Positions 1-5,852 of a DNA stretch of 8,396 bases are shown one piece after another; the first letter of the stretch is position 1, and each line of letters starts with the position of its first letter. Source of the stretch: Dialister sp. UBA734 (GTDB lineage Bacteria; Bacillota; Negativicutes; Veillonellales; Dialisteraceae). The notes under the pieces are model-generated. The model was given only the letters and a program-made list of their open reading frames with translations. It did not search any database and was not told the DNA's origin. A program made the position numbers and the translations under genes. The stretch is from contig DBLC01000046.1 of NCBI GenBank assembly GCA_002297935.1, forward strand, positions 11,345 to 19,740. The letters run 5' to 3'.

Positions 1-55
1 AGAACCTTTCCTACGAAAGGGACCATCACATATTTCGCTTAACTTAACAACATTG

Positions 56-108
56 CTCGTGACTGGGAAAATCATACCGAGTCACGAGTCACCAGTCTAC
101 CAGTCACC
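56..108. repeat. AGTCACN heptad repeat with inverted partner
   Basis: Positions 79-108 contain about four near-tandem heptads of the form AGTCACG / AGTCACC / AGTCTAC / CAGTCAC. CTCGTGACT (56-64) is a perfect 9-bp inverted match to AGTCACGAG (80-88), so the block can fold as a hairpin with a 15-nt loop. A further partial copy in the same orientation (CCAGTCACCAGTCAT, about 496-510) sits just before the lysR ribosome binding site. The same family occurs at 2758-2785 and 3078-3105. Confidence 0.75.
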
Positions 109-156
109 GATGCTAACTGTTTTCATGCATAGTGATGCACAAACGGTGTATGTCAT

Positions 157-185
157 TTACTGTGAATAGTATATCGTGGTATAGT
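157..185 (+). promoter_or_regulatory. possible extended -10 promoter upstream of the lysR-type gene
   Basis: TGG followed by TATAGT (177-185) fits an extended -10 element. The -35 position (157-162, TTACTG) is a poor match. If used, it gives a leader of roughly 340 nt containing the 313-486 palindrome before the LysR start. No better promoter was found closer to the gene, so this is tentative. Confidence 0.22.
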
Positions 186-312
186 AATAAAAGAAAACTG
201 TTATTTCTTGTCACTTATACAGGGAAATGACTGTATGTTGGCGACTGGGGAGATAAAGGGTTATGATTTTGCAGATTTCTTTTGCGTCCATGGCAAGAAA
301 TCAATTGAGAAT

Positions 313-486
313 AGGTTATTTATTCTTTTCTCTGCTTTTTCAACATAGAGCATTTGCCGCTTTTTGAAAGGTTATAAAGGGTTATGAGATTTTCGTTTAA
401 TGCATAACCTTTATAACCTTTTATAACCTTGGCGCAAGCGGAAAATTTAGCATATTAGAAAATACGCCAAGGTAGAATTATAACCT
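313..486. repeat. long palindrome, copy 1 (GGTTAT-type)
   Basis: A ~174-bp inverted repeat. The outer stem is AGGTTAT (313-319) with ATAACCT (480-486), continuing as ATTCT (322-326) with AGAAT (474-478). The middle stem is ATTTGCCGCTT (352-362) with AAGCGGAAAAT (436-446), 10 of 11 positions paired. The inner stem is GGTTATAAAGGGTTATG (370-386) with 403-418, carrying one bulge, and the loop is 387-402. An extra TTATAACCTT unit is present on the right inner arm (421-430). It lies directly upstream of the lysR-type gene, so any RNA structure would be in that gene's leader. Two related copies are at 1508-1699 and 5853-6025. Confidence 0.8.
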
Positions 487-527
487 TTTTACTTTCCAGT
501 CACCAGTCATCAACAAGGAGTGAGATC

Positions 528-1442
528 ATGAACTTCCTATCTATGAAATATTTCATCGCCTTGTCGGAAGAGAAGAGTTTCACCCGGGCAGCGGAGCGGC
601 TTCATATTACCCAGCAAACCTTATCAGCCCACATGGCGGGGCTGGAGAAGGAAGTGGGAATGAAGCTTTTTGTTCGCCATGTGCCGTTGGAACTGACCGA
701 TGGGGGTGAGGTGTTTTATCGCTATGCCCGGATATTTCAAAGAAACGAATTGGCCCTGCGGCGGGAATTGTCTGACGTATCGGGCAGTGAAAGCGGGATT
801 CTTCGCATTGGCGTGGCACCGGCCCGGGGACAGGTGTTGTTGCCGCCTAGCATTGAGATATTTCATCAGCGATATCCTCATGTGAAGGTGCTGCTGTCGG
901 AAATGGCCAATGAAGCCATTTGGAACGCTTTGAAACGGGATGAAATCGATCTGGCCATCGCGCGGGTGACAGGAGAAATCCCGGGCATGGTATATGAAAC
1001 CTATACTAGAGAAGAAATCGTATTGGTTATGGCCGATTCGTTATGGCAACAATTGATGCTGTCTGCTCCCCCATCGATCGACTGGAAGGAGCCGCTGACA
1101 GAATTGCCTCCCTTCATGGCCCAGTGTCCTTTCTTAATCAATAGCGAAGAAGATATCGCCGGTGCTTTGGCCCGTCATTTATTTCAACGGGCCGCCTTCG
1201 AGCCCCATGTCATGGTGGAATCAGAAAATATGAATACCATGCTCGCCCTTTGTGCGCGCGGGCTGGGAGCCTATTTCTGCCCCAGAAACTTGGCAGAAGC
1301 CATGATTCCCAAAGAAAAACGCAAAGAACTCCACATGATTTCTTTGCGAGAAGGGTCCTATGATATTTCCTTCGGCTACCAGAAAAAAGCACACCGATGG
1401 AGTATGATTGGGAATTTTATCCAATTGATGAAGAGGGGATAG
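528..1442 (+). CDS. LysR-type transcriptional regulator
   Basis: A 304-residue protein, the normal length for a LysR-type regulator. The N-terminus (about residues 1-60) is the winged helix-turn-helix: SFTRAAERLHITQQTLSAHM (17-36) is the recognition region, followed by the family's linker pattern GLEKEVGMKLFVR and LTDGGEVF. Residues ~90-300 form the periplasmic-binding-protein-like effector domain (ILRIGVAP at 91-98, DEIDLAIAR at 138-146), which normally binds a small-molecule co-inducer. The first ATG is supported by AAGGAG (515-520) seven bases upstream. LysR regulators usually control an adjacent divergent gene, but nothing is encoded in the 527 bases upstream, so its target and ligand cannot be named. 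It stands alone, and its TAG stop is the first base triplet of the 1440-1774 inverted repeat. Confidence 0.95.
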   Translation: MNFLSMKYFIALSEEKSFTRAAERLHITQQTLSAHMAGLEKEVGMKLFVRHVPLELTDGGEVFYRYARIFQRNELALRRELSDVSGSESGILRIGVAPARGQVLLPPSIEIFHQRYPHVKVLLSEMANEAIWNALKRDEIDLAIARVTGEIPGMVYETYTREEIVLVMADSLWQQLMLSAPPSIDWKEPLTELPPFMAQCPFLINSEEDIAGALARHLFQRAAFEPHVMVESENMNTMLALCARGLGAYFCPRNLAEAMIPKEKRKELHMISLREGSYDISFGYQKKAHRWSMIGNFIQLMKRG

Positions 1443-1474
1443 AGTGCGTAGTGCGTAGTGCGTAATGGTGGAAG

Positions 1475-1499
1475 GGGCGCATCAAATTATATGGCGCCC
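1475..1499. repeat. GC-rich hairpin module (GGGCGC/GCGCCC)
   Basis: Perfect 6-bp arms GGGCGC (1475-1480) and GCGCCC (1494-1499) around a 13-nt AT-rich loop. The same module appears at 5109-5132 and, inverted and slightly degenerate, at 8361-8386. It lies 33 nt past the LysR stop and could contribute to transcription termination, though no T-run follows directly. Confidence 0.7.
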
Positions 1500-1507
1500 T
1501 ATATTAT

Positions 1508-1699
1508 AAAAAGGTTATTATTCTACCGAGTTCTTTCTTCTGACATATAACAGATACGGCTTGATACAAGGTTAAAAAGGTTATAAATGGTTATGACACT
1601 AGCGAAAATCGCATAACCCTTTATAACCCGTATAACCCTTCATCAAGCCGTATTTTTTGTATGTTAGAAGAAAGAATCTGGCAAAATAATAACCTTTTT
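1508..1699. repeat. long palindrome, copy 2 (GGTTAT-type); possible bidirectional terminator
   Basis: A 192-bp inverted repeat and the best preserved of the three. The outer stem is a perfect 15 bp (1508-1522 with 1685-1699), beginning AAAAAGG and ending CCTTTTT, so each strand finishes in a T-run. The next stem, TTCTTTCTTCT (1531-1541) with 1666-1676, is a perfect 11 bp. The middle stem, ATACGGCTTGAT (1554-1565) with 1642-1653, is a perfect 12 bp. The inner stem 1579-1595 with 1612-1628 has one mismatch, and the tip is GCG-AAAAT-CGC (1602-1612). Its position between two convergent genes, with A- and T-runs at the ends, fits a bidirectional terminator (inference). Confidence 0.85.
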
Positions 1700-1706
1700 A
1701 TATTTC

Positions 1707-1733
1707 GCGGCGCTATCTAATTTTAGGCGCCGC
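1707..1733. repeat. GC-rich hairpin module (GCGGCGC/GCGCCGC)
   Basis: Perfect 7-bp arms at 1707-1713 and 1727-1733 around a 13-nt loop. It recurs at 5239-5265 with the same arms and a different loop, in both cases just inside the right heptad arm of a mosaic element. On the minus strand it is 38 nt past the glycosyltransferase stop. Confidence 0.7.
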
Positions 1734-1771
1734 CACCTTCATTACGCATTACGCACTACGCATTACGCACT

Positions 1772-2698
1772 CTACTTCAGCCACAATTCCGCCGCCGCTT
1801 TCGCTGCTTCGGCAGGAGTGATGACGCCTTGTTCGGCCATGAGGGCCAGCACGGTGGTCATTCGTTTGGCACCTTCTTTGGGATGGTCGATGGGGTCATA
1901 GGCGGATGGGGCTTGCGGAAGGCCGGCCAACATGGCGCATTGGGAGAGGTCCAAATCTTTTGGTTCCTTGCCAAAGTAGGTGTGGCTGGCTTCTTTGAGG
2001 CCGTAAGCACCGTGACCGAAGTAAATGGTATTCAGGTACAATTCCAGAATCTGGTCTTTGCTGTAATTGCGTTCCAGTTGCACCGCCAGGGCCAGTTCTT
2101 CTGCTTTTCTTGTCATGGTTCGTTCGTTGGACAGAAATATATTTTTCACTGTCTGCTGGGCAATGGTACTGCCCCCTTCGATGGTTTGGCCGGCCATGTA
2201 ATTGGTGAACGCTGCCCGACCGACGCCGATGAGGTCGATGGCGCCGTGTTCATAGAAACGGCGGTCTTCCGTGGCGATGAGTCCTTTTTTCAAAAGGTCC
2301 GGGATCTGGTCAATGGGGACGAAGTTTTCCCGGTGTACTCGACTTTCCAGGGCTTCTTTGAAATGAAATAGATTGTCCGCTTTTTCTTTCATGGTCAGAA
2401 GTTGTTCTTTCTGTGCCAATGGACTCTGAGTGGTGGTATCCTTTGGTGGTTTCACTTCCACACTGCCTTCGGTTGTTTCTGAGGAAGAAAGACCGGAAAT
2501 CAAGGTGCTTACGGTTTGTGTCACGTCTGACAAAATGCTGGTGTCTTCTTTGGCTGGCGTGGCAGGGGTGTTTTTATTTTGCACCGTGTGCGCTTTGATC
2601 GGCGGGTGAGATACATTTTTTGTCAGGTCATCGCCTTCGGAAAATCCCCAATACACAGCGGCGGCTAAAATGAGTAGAATGAATATAAATTTTTTCAT
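1772..2698 (-). CDS. monofunctional peptidoglycan glycosyltransferase (GT51, MtgA/SgtB-like)
   Basis: A 308-residue membrane-anchored enzyme expected to polymerise lipid II into glycan strands on the outer face of the membrane. Residues 4-19 form one N-terminal membrane segment after MKK. Residues ~25-100 are a Ser/Thr/Pro-rich linker. The rest is a complete GT51 domain with all family motifs: ATEDRRFYEHGAID (142-155, catalytic Glu144), GGSTIAQQTVKN (175-186), RKAEE (197-201, Glu201 as the second catalytic acid), SKDQILELYLNTIYFG (213-228) and LAGLPQAPSAYDP (257-269). The transpeptidase domain of class A penicillin-binding proteins is absent, so this is not a truncated fragment of the catalytic domain. 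Typical monofunctional enzymes are ~230-270 residues; the extra length is the linker. GAGGA (complement of 2704-2708), five bases from the ATG, supports the start. The TAG stop lies in the end of the 1440-1774 repeat. Confidence 0.92.
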   Translation of the reverse strand: MKKFIFILLILAAAVYWGFSEGDDLTKNVSHPPIKAHTVQNKNTPATPAKEDTSILSDVTQTVSTLISGLSSSETTEGSVEVKPPKDTTTQSPLAQKEQLLTMKEKADNLFHFKEALESRVHRENFVPIDQIPDLLKKGLIATEDRRFYEHGAIDLIGVGRAAFTNYMAGQTIEGGSTIAQQTVKNIFLSNERTMTRKAEELALAVQLERNYSKDQILELYLNTIYFGHGAYGLKEASHTYFGKEPKDLDLSQCAMLAGLPQAPSAYDPIDHPKEGAKRMTTVLALMAEQGVITPAEAAKAAAELWLK

Positions 2699-2725
2699 GA
2701 AGTTCCTCGATGATAATCAATTGGG

Positions 2726-2743
2726 TGCACCGTTGGTGCATCA
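2726..2743 (-). promoter_or_regulatory. 18-bp motif shared with 133-150; short hairpin in the glycosyltransferase leader
   Basis: Read on the minus strand it is TGATGCACCAACGGTGCA, matching 16 of 18 positions of TGATGCACAAACGGTGTA at 133-150. TGCACC (2726-2731) and GGTGCA (2735-2740) form a perfect 6-bp hairpin with a 3-nt loop. It ends 27 bases ahead of the start codon. Both copies lie near an AGTCACN heptad block, so it may be part of that repeat rather than an operator. Confidence 0.4.
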
Positions 2744-2821
2744 TAGTTGTATGGTAGCTGGTGACTAGTGACTGGTGACTCGTGATAGAGTGAGTAGTTA
2801 ATCACATGTGTCATTTATTTC

Positions 2822-2830
2822 ATTGTATCA
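2822..2830 (-). promoter_or_regulatory. extended -10 promoter for the glycosyltransferase gene
   Basis: On the minus strand TGA-TACAAT gives an extended -10 element (hexamer at 2822-2827, TG at 2829-2830). No good -35 hexamer is seen 17 bp further upstream, which is common for extended -10 promoters. Transcription would start near 2815, giving a ~115-nt leader that includes the heptad arm and the short hairpin. Confidence 0.45.
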
Positions 2831-2901
2831 TACTTTGTGAGATTAAGAGTTATGATACATCTATGTTTCCTTAGATTTTCCATGCGATATATACTCAAAT
2901 A

Positions 2902-2910
2902 TGATATAAT
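2902..2910 (+). promoter_or_regulatory. extended -10 promoter for gyrB
   Basis: TGA-TATAAT (2902-2910) is a perfect extended -10 element. The -35 region (2882-2887) is weak. Predicted transcription starts near 2917 and gives an unusually long leader of about 210 nt ahead of gyrB. Two hairpins follow in the leader: CCTATATAT/ATATATAGG (2937-2963 region) and GATATTTCCC (2994-3003) with GGGATGTATC (3008-3017). Confidence 0.5.
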
Positions 2911-2982
2911 TAAAACGCAACATATCATAGAGTTGCCTATATATATGTATATAATATATAGGAAAATTAAGGAATCAGAAAA

Positions 2983-3060
2983 ATGGGCATGCAGATATTT
3001 CCCTATGGGGATGTATCAGCGTGTCTTTCCATTGTTAGATTATTTTTACTGGTAGTGTGA
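2983..3060 (+). CDS. possible 25-residue leader peptide upstream of gyrB
   Basis: A short ATG frame of 25 codons ending in TGA at 3058-3060, with AAGGA (2969-2973) nine bases upstream. It lies wholly within the predicted gyrB leader. The product begins MGMQIFPYGD and ends in a hydrophobic run SIVRLFLLVV. The hairpin 2994-3017 is inside the frame, so translation and folding could interact. No known leader peptide is recognised and a frame of this length can arise by chance. Confidence 0.15.
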   Translation: MGMQIFPYGDVSACLSIVRLFLLVV

Positions 3061-3128
3061 GTGAGGTATGTTTTCCTAGTCACGAGTCACGAGTCTACCA
3101 GTCACTTAGTTAGAGTAAGGAGTTATCC

Positions 3129-5078
3129 ATGTCTGAAGATATTCATGAAATCCAGGCGCACCATGCAGAAGAAAACGGCAAGAGCGATTATGGTGCGAAA
3201 GATATACGCGTATTGGAAGGGTTAGAAGCGGTTCGTCTTCGTCCGGGGATGTACATCGGTTCCACCTCTGCCAGAGGGCTGCACCATTTGGTTTACGAAG
3301 TGGTAGATAACAGTATCGATGAAGCGCTGGCTGGATACTGCACCCACATCGAAGTAACGCTCAACGACGATGGCAGCTGCACCGTCACCGATAATGGCCG
3401 CGGGATTCCGACCGGCATGCATGAAACGGGGAAACCGGCCATGGAAGTGGTACTGACCGTGCTTCATGCAGGCGGTAAATTTGGCGGCGATGGGTACCCC
3501 ATTTCCGGCGGGCTCCACGGCGTAGGTATTTCCGTAGTCAATGCCCTGTCTGAATGGACCACCGTGACCGTCAAGAGAGAAGGTCATTTCCATGAAATGA
3601 AACTGGCTCGCGGTGAAGTGACCGAACATATGAGAACCTATGGAAATACCAAAGAAACCGGTACTTCCGTCACTTTCAAACCAGATATTGAAATCTTCAA
3701 AGAAGGCATCGATTTCGATTACGATACGTTGAAAATCCGTATGCGCGAACTGGCTTTCCTGAACAAAGGCCTCACCATCACCCTGTCTGACCATCGCGAT
3801 GGGGCCACCCATGAAGAACAGTTCCACTATGCTGGCGGGATCACTGAATTTGTACAGTTCCTTAATGAAGGCAAAGACCTGGTGGATCCGGCGGTCATTG
3901 CCTTTGAAGGCGAAAAAGATAAAGTCATTGTGGACATTGCGATGCAGTACCAGCAGGGATACAGTGAAAATATGTATACCTTTGTCAACGACATCAATAC
4001 CGTCGAGGGGGGCATGCACCTGGCTGGGTTCCGCAGTGCTCTTACCCGTGTACTCAATGACTATGCCCGCAAGAACAATATTTTGAAAAATAACGATCCC
4101 AACCTGTCCGGCGATGATGTTCGCGAAGGGCTGACCTGCGTTATTTCCGTCAAAGTGCCGAATCCGCAGTTTGAAGGACAGACCAAGACCAAGTTGGGCA
4201 ATCTGGAAGTCAAAGGCATTGTAGATAATATCGTATCCGAAGGGCTTCGCACCTACTTGGAAGAACATCCTTCCGAAGGGAAAGCTATCGTTGAAAAAGG
4301 CATCACCGCCAGCCGCGCTCGTGAAGCCGCTCGCCGTGCCCGCGAACTGACCCGTCGTAAAAATGCGTTGGAGGTATCCAGCTTGCCGGGCAAATTGGCA
4401 GACTGCACCGAAAAAGACCCGAAGATGACCGAAATCTACATCGTCGAAGGGGACTCCGCTGGTGGTTCTGCTAAATCGGGCCGCGACCGTCGTTACCAGG
4501 CCATTCTTCCCCTGCGTGGTAAGATTCTGAACGTAGAAAAAGCCCGTCTGGACCGGGTGCTCAATTCCGATGCTATCCGTACCATGATCACTGCGTTTGG
4601 CACTGGTGTGGGCGAAGATTTTGATATCACCAAACTGCGTTACTACAAAATTATCATCATGACCGATGCCGATGTGGATGGCGCTCACATTCGTACCCTG
4701 CTTCTGACTTTCTTCTATCGGTATATGAAACCACTGGTTACCGAAGGTCACGTCTTCATCGCCCAGCCGCCGCTGTACCAGGTACGCAAAGGCCGTCAGA
4801 AATACTACACCTATGATGACGATGAACAGAATCGCCTCCTCGATGAAATCGGCCGTGACGGCTGCGCCATCCAGCGTTACAAAGGGCTTGGTGAAATGAA
4901 CCCAGAACAGCTCTGGGATACCACTATGAATCCAGAACAGCGTGTCATGCTGAAAGTGGAACTGACCGATGCGGTGGAAGCAGACCGTCTCTTCACCATC
5001 CTCATGGGCGACAAAGTAGAACCTCGCCGCCGGTTCATTGAAGAACATGCGAAGGATGTAACCAATCTCGATTTGTGA
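3129..5078 (+). CDS. gyrB: DNA gyrase subunit B
   Basis: A 649-residue type IIA topoisomerase ATPase subunit. With GyrA it introduces negative supercoils into DNA using ATP. The GHKL ATPase domain carries EVVDNSIDEAL (57-67, general base Glu57, Mg-binding Asn61), DNGRGIP (88-94) and GGLHGVGISVVNALSEW. The transducer domain follows. The TOPRIM domain has EGDSAGGSAKSGRDR (from Glu440), PLRGKILNVEKAR and DADVDGAH with metal-binding Asp513, Asp515 and Asp517. The C-terminus QRYKGLGEMNPEQLW is typical of GyrB. Length fits the ~640-residue type that lacks the ~165-residue insertion of enterobacterial GyrB. ParE is the main alternative; the GyrB-like N-terminus (VLEGLEAVRLRPGMYIGS) makes GyrB more likely. 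AAGGAG (3117-3122), six bases before the ATG, sets the start. It is transcribed alone, without recF, dnaN or gyrA beside it. Confidence 0.94.
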   Translation: MSEDIHEIQAHHAEENGKSDYGAKDIRVLEGLEAVRLRPGMYIGSTSARGLHHLVYEVVDNSIDEALAGYCTHIEVTLNDDGSCTVTDNGRGIPTGMHETGKPAMEVVLTVLHAGGKFGGDGYPISGGLHGVGISVVNALSEWTTVTVKREGHFHEMKLARGEVTEHMRTYGNTKETGTSVTFKPDIEIFKEGIDFDYDTLKIRMRELAFLNKGLTITLSDHRDGATHEEQFHYAGGITEFVQFLNEGKDLVDPAVIAFEGEKDKVIVDIAMQYQQGYSENMYTFVNDINTVEGGMHLAGFRSALTRVLNDYARKNNILKNNDPNLSGDDVREGLTCVISVKVPNPQFEGQTKTKLGNLEVKGIVDNIVSEGLRTYLEEHPSEGKAIVEKGITASRAREAARRARELTRRKNALEVSSLPGKLADCTEKDPKMTEIYIVEGDSAGGSAKSGRDRRYQAILPLRGKILNVEKARLDRVLNSDAIRTMITAFGTGVGEDFDITKLRYYKIIIMTDADVDGAHIRTLLLTFFYRYMKPLVTEGHVFIAQPPLYQVRKGRQKYYTYDDDEQNRLLDEIGRDGCAIQRYKGLGEMNPEQLWDTTMNPEQRVMLKVELTDAVEADRLFTILMGDKVEPRRRFIEEHAKDVTNLDL

Positions 5079-5080
5079 TT

Positions 5081-5297
5081 ATGAGTGCGTAATGCGTAAT
5101 GAAGGAATGGGCGCACAATTCAAGAAGCGCCCCAATACCCCTTTTTATAATTGAAATAACACCATAAAACGGTAGAGACGTTTTTTCCTAGAAACATGTC
5201 TCTACCGTTTTTCTATTCTACGATATTTATTATGTTTTGCGGCGCTTCCAAACTGTATGCGCCGCTACCACCATTACGCACTTCGCACTACGCATTC
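5081..5297. repeat. mosaic inverted-repeat element after gyrB
   Basis: It starts two bases after the gyrB TGA. The left arm is GAGTGCGTAATGCGTAATG (5083-5101). Next come the GGGCGC/GCGCCC hairpin (5109-5114 with 5127-5132), a core hairpin (5166-5211), the GCGGCGC/GCGCCGC hairpin (5239-5265) and the inverted right arm (about 5271-5297, CATTACGCACTTCGCACTAC). Order and modules match the 1440-1774 element, but the long GGTTAT palindrome is replaced by a compact terminator-like hairpin. The segment at 5109-5148 is also found, reversed, at 8347-8386. Confidence 0.8.
5166..5211 (+). terminator. rho-independent terminator of gyrB
   Basis: A perfect 14-bp stem, AAAACGGTAGAGAC (5166-5179) with GTCTCTACCGTTTT (5198-5211), and an 18-nt loop that can pair further through GTTT and AAAC. 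It ends in TTTTTCT. The A-run at its 5' side means it could also act from the other strand. It is 87 nt past the gyrB stop and is the core of the mosaic element. Confidence 0.85.
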
Positions 5298-5304
5298 TTT
5301 TTAA

Positions 5305-5340
5305 TTTCCACTGGAAACATGGTTCTAAATGGTATACAAT
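5305..5340 (+). promoter_or_regulatory. promoter with overlapping palindrome, hicB-like gene
   Basis: TACAAT (5335-5340) is a good -10. Seventeen bases upstream lies TGGAAA (5312-5317) as a weak -35. That hexamer is half of a perfect palindrome TTTCCA-C-TGGAAA (5305-5317), placed where a bound protein would block RNA polymerase. This could be an operator, perhaps for autoregulation as in many toxin-antitoxin loci, but the encoded protein lacks a visible DNA-binding domain. Confidence 0.4.
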
Positions 5341-5409
5341 ATAACTGTATGTGAATATTTCTAACAATGACTATATAGCGAGAGATCAGTATCTGCAGGA
5401 AGGGGGGAA

Positions 5410-5793
5410 ATGATGAAATATTTCTATCCCGCAATTTGTTTTCAAGATCCCAAGAGCGGCGTTTTTACGGTCAGCTTTCCGGACATCATGGGATGTGAAG
5501 CCCGGAGCCGGCATATGGATGAGGCGGTGAAGCGGGCGCGAGAATCTTTGGCCGCTTCTTTACTGGAAATGGAAGAGAAAGAACTTCTGATTCCGGAACC
5601 GACAGAAGAAAGAATGTTACGACAGCGGTATCGGCAGTGCCAGATCTGCACCTTCCTGGTAGATATGGACGCCTATCGCTCCTATAAAGAATATAAAGTG
5701 CAAAAAGCAGAATCCCAAAATGCAGAATGGGCTTCTTCGGCCAGAAGAGAAAAGCACGTAGGCTTTCTGGCTAGAGTTTTTGGACTGAGATAA
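5410..5793 (+). CDS. HicB-like antitoxin-family protein, orphan and lacking a DNA-binding domain
   Basis: A 127-residue protein. Residues 4-65 show the HicB fold pattern: YPAICFQDPKSGVFTVSFPD (6-25), GCEARSRHMDEAVKRARESL with the long helix (28-47), and the acidic end EMEEKELLIPEPT (53-65). HicB proteins normally neutralise the HicA mRNA interferase, and longer ones add a C-terminal ribbon-helix-helix or HTH domain that represses the operon. Here VDMDAYRSYKEYKV (84-97), the usual junction to that domain, is followed by an unrelated polar/basic tail to residue 127. No HicA-sized frame is visible on either side. The start has two consecutive ATGs; AGGA (5397-5400) within a long purine run supports the first. 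It may be a remnant antitoxin or a stand-alone HicB-fold protein. Transcribed alone, convergent with gltS. Confidence 0.75.
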   Translation: MMKYFYPAICFQDPKSGVFTVSFPDIMGCEARSRHMDEAVKRARESLAASLLEMEEKELLIPEPTEERMLRQRYRQCQICTFLVDMDAYRSYKEYKVQKAESQNAEWASSARREKHVGFLARVFGLR

Positions 5794-5852
5794 TAAAATC
5801 GGATTTGTGATGATTCCTTTTGAGGCATTATTCATTTAGATGTCAGCATAAA

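Larger units (their letters stand above)
1..312. other. gene-free left intergenic stretch with small inverted repeats
   Basis: No convincing coding frame is visible here. The stretch holds the AGTCAC-type heptads (56-108), an 18-bp motif that recurs near the glycosyltransferase start (133-150), and a possible extended -10 promoter (177-185). It also has a small hairpin with arms GATTTCTT (274-281) and AAGAAATC (295-302), and a stray AAAGGGTTATGA box near 256-267 resembling the core of the long palindromes. Sequence is AT-rich compared with the genes. The first bases (AGAACCTTT) look like the complement of the AAAGGTTCT box repeated at 7373-7597, but one short match is not enough to call a copy. 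Confidence 0.6.
1440..1774. repeat. 335-bp nested mosaic inverted repeat between convergent genes
   Basis: The outer arms are tandem GTGCGTA/ATGCGTA heptads: three on the left (1444-1464) and four, inverted, on the right (about 1739-1771). The terminal TAGAGTGCGTA (1440-1450) is exactly mirrored at 1764-1774. Inside each arm sits a GC-rich hairpin: GGGCGC/GCGCCC (1475-1480 with 1494-1499) on the left and GCGGCGC/GCGCCGC (1707-1713 with 1727-1733) on the right. The core is long palindrome copy 2. The arms contain both flanking TAG stop codons. Related elements occur at 5081-5297 and from 8236 to the window end, with different cores. It resembles a REP/BIME or MITE in plan, but no transposase-linked terminal sequence is recognised. 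Confidence 0.85.
2758..3105. repeat. inverted AGTCACN heptad arms around the divergent promoter region
   Basis: The left arm at 2758-2785 (GTGACTAGTGACTGGTGACT core) is the inverted counterpart of the right arm at 3078-3105 (AGTCACGAGTCACGAGTC core). The arms share TCACGAGTCAC plus AGTC, and pair imperfectly beyond this. They enclose 292 bp holding both candidate promoters, for the glycosyltransferase gene (minus) and gyrB (plus). The right arm ends 11 bases before the gyrB ribosome binding site. This mirrors the 1440-1774 element but with a different heptad and without an obvious long core palindrome. Confidence 0.65.

Noticed and set aside
1..9. Tail of another GGTTCT-type repeat at the window edge
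   Set aside because: AGAACCTTT is only nine bases and sits at the boundary; a second box cannot be seen, so no copy is called.
1440..1774. Insertion sequence or MITE with a target-site duplication
   Set aside because: There is no transposase frame, and I could not see a direct duplication outside the inverted arms, since the arms run into the coding sequences on both sides.
1772..2698. Truncated bifunctional penicillin-binding protein 1
   Set aside because: The GT51 domain is complete and ends naturally with the family's terminal helix region; no remnant of a transpeptidase domain (SxxK, SxN, KTG) is present in any downstream frame.
2837..3055. 72-codon frame ahead of gyrB
   Set aside because: It starts with GTG without a ribosome binding site and runs across the predicted gyrB promoter and an AT-rich hairpin; the composition is not protein-like.
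3222..5048. 608-codon open frame antisense to gyrB
   Set aside because: It is a shadow of the gyrB codon pattern. The protein has no recognisable motif and no supporting ribosome binding site, while the plus strand encodes an intact GyrB.
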